The position numbers and the translations under genes are program-made. From Rhyacichthys aspro (taxonomy: Eukaryota > Chordata > Actinopteri > Gobiiformes > Rhyacichthyidae), in NCBI GenBank assembly GCA_036850595.1, contig CM072166.1, forward strand, positions 18,558,198-18,622,197: a stretch of 64,000 nt of DNA, written 5' to 3'. The notes under the pieces are model-generated. The model was not told where the DNA came from and did not search any database. It saw nothing but the letters and a program-made list of their open reading frames with translations. Positions 13,001-25,000 of this stretch are shown here, one piece after another; the first letter of the stretch is position 1, and the number at the start of each line of letters is the position of its first letter.

Positions 13001-16000
13001 CCCTGATGCTAATAGTCAATTGTGTATCCTTTTTGATGGATAACAGCATGCAGTCATTTGTTTGTAACAAGTCTCTGGCACATCTCCTGAGGAATCCAGG
13101 CCATTCTTCTTTGGCAAATCTTTCAAGCTCCCCCACATTTGATGGTCTTCTAGCATGGACCCTGGTCTTCAGTGCACCCCACAGATTTTCAGTCAGTCAA
13201 TAACGTTCACTTTGGTTTTCTGGCGGTAGCTCTTCACCAGGAGCGACGTATGTTTTGGGTTGTTGTCATGTTGGAAGACAAAGCAATGACCCAGACCCAG
13301 ATTTGCTGCTGACTGCTTGAGGTTTTCTTTCAAAATCTTCACATATCCTTCTTTCTTTATGATTCCTTCAACCTTGACGAGATTCCCAGTTCCAGAAGCA
13401 CTGAAGCATCCCCACAGCATTATGCTCCCACCACCGTGTTTAACTGTGGGGACGGTGTTCTTTGGGTCTATGGCCAAAGAGCTCTAGTTTGGTCTCATCT
13501 GACCAAAGAACATGCCTCCAATATGCATAATCTTTTTTTCCAGATTGTCCTTAGCATACTTCAGTCTGGCTTGAAGGTGTCTCTTCTTTAGAAGTGGAGT
13601 TTTTCTTGGCCTGCATCCTCGCAGTCCATTTCTGTACAGGGCTCTAGTGACTGTCTTGTTTGACACTACAATTCCTGACTTGGCTAAGTCATTAACTACT
13701 GTTTTGGTAGTTGTTCTAGGGTCTTTAGACACATCTCTCACTAGTTTTCTTTCCAGAGTTTTTGAAATATTTTGCTTCCTGACACTTGGAAATGCTGTGA
13801 TAACTTTGAATACCCTTCTCCTGCTTTGTGAGCATCAACACTTCTTTTTCTCAAGTCTAAACTGAATTCTTTTGTTTTTGGCATGATGCTTTCTCAAGTG
13901 ACAGCTCAAACCCTTAATGAGGTTTTTATACTGTGTGTACAGTGTAGGACAACCCTTAGTTTTAAGTTGATTGATTGATTACACGCTGTGAGCATTACAA
14001 AGTTAAAGTACATGATTGCACAACAGTGGTTTGTGCTTTGGCTCAATAAAAAGTTAAGTTCTTAAGGGGGGGTATTAATTTTGACCCTGGTAGTTTTTGG
14101 TTTTTGTGAAATAATTTTGTTTCTGTGTGCAAAATAAATCAGTGTAAGGATCCAAAATAAAACTAGGATGTTTGGAAAAGCTGTTTTTAAAAATCATTGA
14201 TCTGTTGAACAGCACTTGGGAAATTTTTGAAAAAAACTTTCAGTTTCATAGGGGGGCTAATAATTTTGACTGTAGATGGCACTGCCTCTGCCAGCTTTTC
14301 TTTTTCCCATAGTGCATACTGGTGCCATGTGTTCCCCAGGTAAGTGACGGACATGCACCTGGCCATCCACATGATGCAAAAGGAAACGTGATTCATGTCA
14401 CTAGACCACCTTCTTCCATTGCTGGATCATCCAGTTTTGAATACCAGCTCCATGAATTTTGCCAAGTGCAATGCAATAAACTTTAAGCTTGCTTCACCAA
14501 ATTCCAAATCCTGTTAAATTCTTTAATACCTCAACTGTGTTAGGGCAAGCCCAGTCAGTTAGACCGTATTACCACTGAAAAAAGTGCTCAAAAAGCTTTT
14601 GTCTGTGCTTTAAATACTAGGAGCTAGATAATGTAAATATTTCTTTCTCCTGTTGTTTTTTTCAGTCATATTGTGATGACCCAGATCTTGTACTAGAGCT
14701 GAAGAACCTCATCGTGATCTTTGCTGACACACTTCAGGTTAGTTCTAAAGTTTTATTTGTTATATTAAAGATGAAGTGACAGATGTACTACCAAAGTCAT
14801 GAATGTATTATGCACAGGGTTATGGGTTCCCAGTAAACCGCTTGTTTGACCTACTTTTCGAAGTCAGAGACCAGTACAATGAGACTTTATTGAAGAAGTG
14901 GGCACTGGTTTTCAGGTGGGATTTTCTGTTGTACATTTAATGGAAGCCTATGAAATCAATTTAACCAAGCTCAAGCTTTGAGTTTTTTCTCCTGAAATTG
15001 TTTATGTGTGATTGTCTTTTTCTACAGAGAGATCTTTGAGTTGGACAACTACAGTCCCATTCCAGTAGAAACAGAGGAAGAATATAAATTTGTCATTAGC
15101 CGATTTCCTTTCCATGACCCTGAGCTGGAGAAGGTATCATGTTCATAAAAACCCGCTACTTCACAAAAAAAGATTGGTACATTTAAGCTCCATTTCTACC
15201 AACCAGAACAGTAATCAGTACAGCACAGCTTCTACTGTGGGGTATATTTAGTTGAAGATAACAGTAAAACAACACAAGGGGAAAAAACAAATTATGGCCT
15301 TAAAGAAGGAATTATAAAATGTGAAAGGATTTCTGATAGCTGGCCAACTTGTGGCTGTGCGGCTATTACAGTATGTTTTACCTAAATTAGTCATTTGATC
15401 ATAGTTAACACGAGGCAATAGAATCTGTTTTGCAAAGTGTGTTTAATTTTTGTTGTGATTGTCACACACAGAGTCAAACAATGCATATATTAGTCATATT
15501 AGTGCTGCAGCTACACTTAGTGCATCTTACTGTGAGCACTACTCAAAGTAACAGACAGAGATGGTACACAGTCTCATGGCAATCAGTATAAAATGAGCAA
15601 ACTAGATCTGAGCACAGTTCTCAGGTTCCCAAGTCTACATCCAAGTCTGGATCTTCCACTTGCACAAATCTGACCAAGAACAAATGTCGTAGAGGCCAGG
15701 TCACGTAGCTGCATGTAAATGTGTATGTTATTTGAAACATACAGTGCCATGAAAAAGTGGTTTCCCCCTTCCTGATTTGTTATTTTGCACATTTGTCACA
15801 CTTAAATGTTTTAGATTATTATATTAGAAAAAGAGAACTCTTGTAAACACAAAATGCAGTTTTTAAGTGATGATTTTATTTATTGAGGGGAAAAAGCTAT
15901 CTAAATCTACCTAGCCATTTGTGAAATCATGAATTAACTATGAGTAATACATTTTTTTGGGAAAGCTGAGTTTAATTTCACTAGCCACACCCAGGCCCAA

Positions 16001-19000
16001 TTACTGTCAGACCCGTTGAATCAAGAAACTTAATAAGGATCTGTCTCACAATGTGAAGTAGGCAAAAAGATCTTAAAAAGCAAGACATCATGCTGCAATC
16101 CAAATAAATTCAGGAGCAAATGAGAATTGACATCTATCAGTCTGGATAGGGTTACAGAGCCATTTCAAATTTCATTTCAAAATTTGGGACTTCATTCAAC
16201 CACATTGAGAGCCATTATCCACAAATGGAGAAACCACTGCTGACCACAAAGAACATAAAGGCTCGTCTCACTTTTGCCATCTTAATGATCCCTAAGACTT
16301 ATGAGAAAAGATTATGTGGACTGAAAAAAAAAGTTTTTGGAAGGTCCAGTCACATATGGTGTAAAAGTAACACAGCATTTCAGAAAAAGAACATCATACC
16401 AACAGTCAAATATGGTCATTGTAGTGAGATGGTCTGGGGCTGCTTTGATGCTTCAGGGCCTGGACGACTTGCTGTGATTGTGGGAACCATGAATTCTGCT
16501 CTCTACCAGAAAATCCTGAAGGAGAATGTCAGTCCATCAGTTTGTGACCTCAACTGAAGCACAGTTCTGCAGTTGGGTTCTGCAGCAGGACAATGATCCA
16601 ATACACACCAACAAGTACACCTCTGAATGGCTAAAAAAAAAAAATTAAGGTTTTGCAGTGGCCTAGTGAAAGTCCAGAGTAGAATCAGAATAATCAGAAT
16701 AAGTGTGACAAATGTGCAGAAAAATAAGAAATCAGGAAGGGGGCAACCACTTTTTCAAATGAATGTCCAAAGGACCAAATTTTTATTTGTAGAATATTTC
16801 AGCATTTACTGGCCAAAATGGCTATTAGAATAAAGGTTTGGCTGAGCCCCTGGCATGTAAACATCTAAGTCCACCTGACTTCTCAATAACTCAGAATTCT
16901 CATAGTAGACTTACAGTACATACCTAGATCATGCAGATCGTACAGTTGAGCAACCCTTGCATTTTTAGATTGTTCAAGAGACTTGGGTTTTGCAACTGTG
17001 CTACTGGCTGACGCTTTTGTTTAATGCTACAAACCACTTAGGTATAGGGATATCTTTCTTTTTAACCCAGACCACATAAATGCAGCACTAGCCTGAGCAC
17101 AGCAATGCAGACTCAATAATTTGATTCCCTCCAGAGCATGTACACTCTGAAAAGCATAGTTGTCCATATGAGTATCAAGCTATGAGTGTAGCTGGACTAA
17201 GTAGTGCATATTAAAATAGTGAGTGTTAGCTCTTTTGATAGTGATCATGTCCCACAAGCACAAGAACGAACTGGCAGCACACCATTAATTTTAAGATCCT
17301 TCATACCTCTTTGGACTTAGCAATGCGACTAAAAGCTTGCTTTACTGAACTGGGGTGTATGACAGTGCTTGATTGAAACAGGACTTCACAGTATTCTCAG
17401 GTATTCAGAACTGACAGATAAGTTATTGCATTAGATACTAAGAGTTGTTTTGTGTGCACAAGCAGCAGGAATTTCCAAAGAAACTTCCCATGTCGCAGTC
17501 AGTGCCTCAGATCTACTCCCAGGTGAAAGAGTTCATTTATGCCAGCCTGAAGTTCTCAGAGTCACTCCACCGCAGGTAATCCCATAGCCATGCAAACTCT
17601 TGTTCTTGTTTAAGATACACACAAACTAATTGGCAGTGAATGATATTCTGTCATGGTGTAATTTTGCTTTGTTCATCAGTTCAACTGAAATTGATGATAT
17701 GTTACGGAAATCAACCAACCTGCTGCTGACAAGAATACTCAGCGGTTGTCTGCAAAACCTCATCAAGAAGCCTCATATAGGGCTAACAGAAGTAGGTACC
17801 ACTGCTGTTCTGAAAGCACAAACAAAACAAGATAAGAACATCTTGGTCATTCTTTAAGCACATTTGATGAAAACTGTCTTTGTAGCTGGTGCAGATCATC
17901 ATAAACACCACCCACTTGGAGCAGGCCTGCAGGTATTTAGAGGAGTTTATAACAAACATCACCAATGTCTCTCCTGAAACAGTACACACTACAAGACTTT
18001 ATGGCTTGTCCACCTTTAAGGTAATCCTCGTCTTTAAGAGTATGTCTAAATGAACCACCTTTAGCCTAATAAAAGATTCATTGCTAGGATGCTCGTCATG
18101 CTGCGGAGGGAGAGATTTATACCAAACTAAACCAGAAAATTGATGAGTTCATTCAGCTGGCAGATTATGAGTGGGGAATGGCGGAGTCTGATGGTCGGGC
18201 CTCTGGATACCTCATGGACCTGATCAACTTCCTGCGCTCCACGTTCCAGGTCTTCACACACCTTCCGGTATGTCACAGCCAGCATTCACTTACAGTTAGT
18301 TACAAGAAAAAGTCAAAACAACAAGAAAAAGCCTACTCATTCAAGTGCTTTCACATACAGCTTTATAAGCTCTGTTGGCACCTATTGGTGTGGTACGGTG
18401 CAGTTTGATACTGCATGCCATTGGTTGGCTTTCCATTGTAAACTATTTAAAAAAAACAACTGTAACTTCCGTTTACTTTTTATTGCTAGAATATACCTTT
18501 AGCCTGTCTCATGAGTTCAGTGACTTATGTAATTGTGTTACTGACAGAACACTTGCATTTAAAAAGTTGTCTGCAAAAGACATTTCATCTGAAGAATATG
18601 TGGAGCTAAGAGGCTTTGTATGCTCCGCTGCACATCTGTATAGTTTATCTTGTACATTTTAATATAGTGTCCAAAATACACATGGTACTGACATCTGAGA
18701 GTTTCAGCTGTGGCACTTACATTTAATTTTCATTTAAAATTTTATGCTATACAAATAGTGATCCAAACATACACTATGCTCGCACATCCATCCCCCATCT
18801 ATCAGTAAAACATCCAGGTAATTTCCTGGATGTACATTTACTAGGGCTGACAGCCTCAGGTCGGCTAGTCTAATAATTAGTCAGTGAGGTCAACTTGCTT
18901 GTGGCGACACAGGCTTGGTAGAGATCAAAACGGAGGTATATTTACTATCTTGTGCCTGGTGCAGCCATCTTGTTCCCTTCTGCATCTCTGCCGGCTCCAC

Positions 19001-22000
19001 GAGGCGTGCTCTGAAAAATGCGTCATGGCATGGCGCAAGCTTGTCTTAGTCAAAGCACAAGTCAATGAGCAGTGCGTGGTTTTTTAAGTTCATTGCAAGT
19101 GAATACACTGTGACACTAGGCAGGTGCATGTCTACGGACTGATGCGGGCATTATTAAATTCAAAGAAATACAGCAAAGAAATTATTGTTGTATTATTATT
19201 GTGCCAGAAAAAATAGTATATGCCGTTTGCTTGTGTAACAACGCACCACACCACACAGCCATGACACATAAATCCAGCCTCTTTAAACCTGCGTCTGTGC
19301 TCTGATAATAGGAAAAAAATGTTTTTGACACGCCTCTCAGTGCATTTCCGTCTCTGTCTATGCCTGTGTTAAGATTGGAAAGATACAAGATACTGTCTCA
19401 TTGGTTGAACTGTTGCACATAGTACTTTTTTGAACTGCTTAATCATTTTTAAGTCATTATTTGTATGGTTTTAAGACATTTACATTAATACGTAGTGAAA
19501 CAACTCAGGGGTGTATTAGCAAGCTAATAGCAGAGAGGTCCAAGAGTCCATACAAAAATTGTTTAAAAGGACAGTTGCTGTGATGGAAAGTGTTTGCGAT
19601 TATTACTTGACGTCTGTGATTAGCCGACTAATTAATGTGTGGAGGAGACCTTAGTTGACTGTGATTTTCTTTTGTTGACCGCCATTGTATGTATAAACAT
19701 TTATCTCAGATTAATGTGGTATTCTACTGAAGTTTATGTATGAAAGGCGAGTGTTTTTTTATGTCAAGTTAAGAGTTAGCACATGTAGTATGTTCTAAGT
19801 TGACAAGTGATATATCAGGCTTGTTGTATGTCTTGTGCACACTGGTAACACACAAAGGAAGTGTGTTTTGGCCCAGATTGCTGGAAGGGATAGCTTGACT
19901 TCCCCTCTCAGTGGGCCACTTGCCTGCTCTTTGCACCGCTTCCTTTTGCTGTAAACGAACAAGCTTGAGTTGTTTTGATCATATTTTTATTGTTTTTTTT
20001 AGATCCTTGCTTGCACACTTTTCATAGCAGATCTCTAATTACTTTGTTTTGCTCACACTTTCTCCCATCCTTTTACATTGCGCCAAGCATGCAGAAAATG
20101 AAAATTTACCTCCTTCTTTCCATTTATTGTTGCAACCTTTCTTTTCCTGTCCTTTCCCTCTTCCCCCTCCCCCTTTCCCATGTTTGGTTGGTATGGGGTG
20201 GTCTGTGCTCAGAATAACAACAATGACCATGCATCCATGTCGGTGAGTATACTTGCCTGGCTGTTAACCCATTCTGTTGCAATGTTACAGGCAGAACGAA
20301 AATTAAAAGCATGTTTACATTTATCTGCTTTGACCACTCCAGTCTTATTGGCAATAGTTGTAATTCCGACATACAAAGGTATGTAGGAAAGTATTATCTA
20401 CAGTCTAAGAGACTAAGTGTTTAACTGTAAAATAAGACCTGGTCTTTTTGCCGAGTAAGAACAAACTGGCCAGAGCTTTTCTGGTGTGTTGCCAGCCTCA
20501 GTTAATTGTAGAATGTAACATTCATTCTTGAGTGCCTTTAGTTGTTGTGTATTTTTGAATGAATCGCATGTGTAATAATGTCACAGTAAAGGTATCTTAT
20601 GTTTATTGACGCAGTTATGTTCTTGCTCTGATTTGGAGAGGCTCTTAAGTGACCATTTGCTTGTGTAAGCTGTGATACTGACTGACAGATAGCCTTTAAC
20701 GCTGTAACACCACTGTGTTTGCTAGTCAGTGGTCAGCATGACTATTAATGTGAGCAGGAATGATGTGGGGCTCTGAAAATGTAAAGGTATATAGTCGTTC
20801 TATTATTCAACTCTATATTTGATACTGGCACACAATGCATTGTCCTTTTAAATCAAGAGCCATCACATTATTCCTGGGTTTGAGTTGAAGCATGAGTGTC
20901 TTGGAGAATGGATATGGATAGACATTTTACAAAACCACCCAAAGTTTCTGTTAGCATTTAAGACACGTGAGGTAAGGTTTAACTGATGTTCTCTCTCTTT
21001 TGTATACTGCTCAATATACTGCTCAATACCCAAAAACAGAATTGAATTAAAGTACATCCACTAAATCCACTTTTCATTTGCCATATCTCAATACTGTGCT
21101 TCAGCTGACTTGCATCACTTTATGCTTCATATTATATCCAGCCCCTGGCTAGATTTATTATTATAGGTTTTTGTGTTTTTCTCTTTGTTGACTATTAACA
21201 TTTACTGTTCAGTGCTCCTTACTTTCAATACTGTCTTCACCCCCCACCCCCCTCTGCGCAGGGTAAAGTAGCTCAGACTGCCTGCATGTCGGCCTGTAAG
21301 CACCTGTCCACGTCCCTCATGCAGATGCTGCTGGATACAGAGTTAAAGCAGATCAGTATGGGGGCCATTCAGCAGTTCAACTTGGATGTCATTCAATGTG
21401 AACGTGAGTATTCTACTAATGTTTTTTGTACCATGATTATAGGACCAACAACCTTTACATCTTAAGTCAGTCAAACACACACTAACTTGAAGTTACTTTT
21501 TGATATGGAGATATTTTTTGTCTAATTGTTATTTTCTTTAGTGTTTGCCAGCTCTGAGCCTGTTCCTGGATTTCAAGGAGACACTCTGCAGTTGGCGTTC
21601 ATAGACCTACGACAGGTAAAACCCTATAAATATTCTTTTCCAAAACATATACATAGATCAGTATATTTTGAAGAATCATTTTTTAAAACTGTTCTTTTCT
21701 AAAGGAAGGGAATGTGTTATTTAGGGGTGTGCACAAATAGTCAAATAGTCGAATATTCAAATATTTGATCTGCAATATTTATTAGAAAAATAAAACCACT
21801 ATTCGAATTTTGCAGATTATTTAAAATGTATTTTTTTAATTTATTTTTTTGCTGTCCATAAATGAAATAAATCTATAATGAAGCCTTAACACAAACTAAA
21901 ACTAGTTACACCTATGCACCCCCAATTTCCACTGCATGCGTCTCCCCGAGCCCCGAGCAGTGCAGGAATTACGAGATGGCGTGATAAAAGCCATTGATAA

Positions 22001-25000
22001 AGACGTGTGCGTGACCAAAACAACCATTCAGAAGAAAAACGACCAGAAAACAAGTTTAGTTTGCAATCACTTTCAATTCACATGAACATCACTTCAAGGG
22101 GTTTTTCCTCCCTAGTTTAAGCACAAAAAAGCTTTGTTTGTGCAGATATTATTGCATTCAATGCCTAATCATGTATATGAATGTATAAATATTTGAATTA
22201 GGAAACTTAGTCCATATTATTTTGAAAATCCGCATACTGTGTTTGTTCAGTTTCCGTTTTGCTGCCATCAGATCTGTGCAGATTGATGTAGACTGGCTCC
22301 CCCGTTGGAGAAAAATAGAACTGCTGTGTATCTCCTACGCTCTGAATGCAGTGAAAATGCTCTCATTGACTACAATGGAAACATATTTGCAGTAGAGTGT
22401 GCAACACAGACGAATGTAGTGGAAATTAGTGTTGTATTTGATGACAAAATGGCACCCTCCGCCAGTAAACGGAGCTAAGTTTGGAATTACTTTGAACAAA
22501 TTTGTCAGGAGAAACTAAGTTACAATCACAATAGCACAACAGTCATGAGGAATCATATTAAGTCCAAACACAAAAACATAATTATTGGCGGACAGACAGG
22601 TGCCCATTACTGCATTTGTGACTGCAGGTAGGTTGAGATGTACCCCTGAGCAACCCGAGAAGGCCACTTAGCTAGATTTAAGGAAGTTTAGTTTTTTACA
22701 TTGTTTAATTTTCAGCAACAGAACACAGGATGTAGCCTCGCCAACTTTATTTTTGTATATAGACCCCAATACGCTTGTTCAGAATTGATGTCTAGAAATA
22801 TGTTTCAGAAATTAATTCCTGTAATATTGTAATATTTGTGGAAAATGCCCATTCCTAGTGTTATTGTGTTACAGTAGACCTGTCTAAAAGCTCTTAGAGG
22901 CAGCTACATTTAACAGACCACGGATGTTTACAGTAAAAACACAGACCGCTAGCAACATTTTTTCACAGGTTATCTAACCTTTTCAACTTTCACCTGCTGT
23001 GGTTTACCTGCAGCAGGTCTAACATGCAAAATATCTATTTGTTAGTAGGGGCAGTGGTATTCTGTGTTTAATAAAACTCCAGACACACCACAGATGACAG
23101 CACCTTGGGCACATGTAAAAAAACCCACAATAGGCTGTTTAAAGCTAGCTTTAATGACTTAATGCTGACACTTAGACTGAAGAGCAAAAGGTATTATAAT
23201 AAATACACTGGGTTCTAAGTAAGTGGATACTGAGTTTGGGCTCCTACAAATAAAATAAATAAACACTGCTTTGACTAAACCGTTTTCTAAAATGATTGTC
23301 TCCGTAATGTTCTGATGGGAAATATTATTGCAGCAGTAGAAGTAGGTATTGTGACATCATTCCATGGCTCGTCAGTATGGTCCAGGTGAGAATAATGGCA
23401 TTGTTGCTAAGCCTCTCAGAGTGTCAGTCAGCTGAATAATGTATTATCACAAAGCTGCTCTTTCAGCCAAACACCCAGCTGTTTCACCCTATGACATTAA
23501 CATATACTGTGTTTGGGGCTGTGGTGGTGGAGGTGGTGGAGGTGGTGGTGGGGGGTGCTCATCTCCATCAGGTTAACCAGGGGTCGTGGACTAGGGGGGT
23601 TCTGCTCACACATTTGTCATTTAGCAGCGCACCCTGCACCCACCTTCCTTATTCTACCAAACTCTCCTCTTTTACTCTTGCCAGTGACCTGCATGAACAA
23701 GTGCTTAGTGAAAGTGTTCAGTTCAGTGCTTTATCTGAGCCTGCTCGCAACTGGACTTTAACACAGCTCTCAAACTACTGGCTGTCATGGACATGACATT
23801 GATGCAGCCTTGAATCAGTGAAAATGTGATTTTGCATAAATCACTTAACATGCGTGAACATACACACATGTACAGACTCATTTGGAGTTTGGGGTTATTT
23901 GTATGATTACAAAGATGCTATTTAGGCCCAAGCCATAGCTGGTGGCGAGGGCTCTATTGATTGATATGATTGGGGGTTTTTTTCTTCTGCTCTTTCAGCA
24001 CTAATTTGCCCCCCCCTGAACGGCTTGAAAACTCACCAAACTTTGCCCAAAATCCAGGATTAGCGGTCCCATAGAGGTCCCATACAAATCCATAAAAAGG
24101 GCAGCACTCCTTGGAAAAGTTAAAATAAAAAAGTTAATAAAAGGGAAATCTGGTACACACATTTCTCATAACGAGGCAAACAAAAAATTATTATTTATGT
24201 AAATATTATTATGGCTTTGCCCCCTGACAAACTGAAAGTCTGCCCTCTTGGACTGAAGTCGCACAGTCAGATTTTGTACTCCTGATATTTTAACAAACTC
24301 ATCCTAGTTGATTTGACAGAATAAGCTCAAATTTGCCCTGTATCATCTACAGAAGTGGTTCATCTACAGTCCAAAGTGTTAGGGTTTTGCCATGGCTTTG
24401 CCGCGAATTTTGTGTTCGTTTTGTGATTTGCCAACATCCCGTATCTCTTTCAAACATTGTCGGATTGAGTCGGACTCAATGAGGCGAGCAGTGATAGCTT
24501 GCACACACTGAAGCTAATATAATGGCTACCTTTTGAAATGGCTCTCCAGCACCCCCTACAAATTTTGCCCCCTGAACCCCTGAAATCTATAATAGAAATG
24601 AATGGGAGGCAAGAATTGAACACTAATTTGATCTCCTAAATGGAACCAAAAGTGCACCAAACGTCACTCAAAATTCAGGACCGTTTTTGGTTTGGTTATT
24701 TTTGTTGGCAGTGCCATTGAAACCCATAAAATGGGAGCTCAATAGCACACCCTGGAAAAATTTTGTTCATTGTATATAAATGAAATTTAGCAAACACATC
24801 CACTGCAGTGTCATGAACAAAAACCCCAATGAGGACGATGCCCCACCACCAAATACCAGACAACCCTTAGTCATGGCCCTTACATTTTAGGTGTCTCCTC
24901 CTAGTGTTTTTAACACGGGAGCCTTATATTTGCGCAATATCAAGTATAAGAACAATTTATCAATTAGGTCTTGGATCATCTTTGGGTGTGGCCGTAACAA

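Noticed and set aside
23491..23796. 101-codon ORF rich in Val/Gly
   Set aside because: It arises from the GGTGG simple repeat and has no homology or exon structure.
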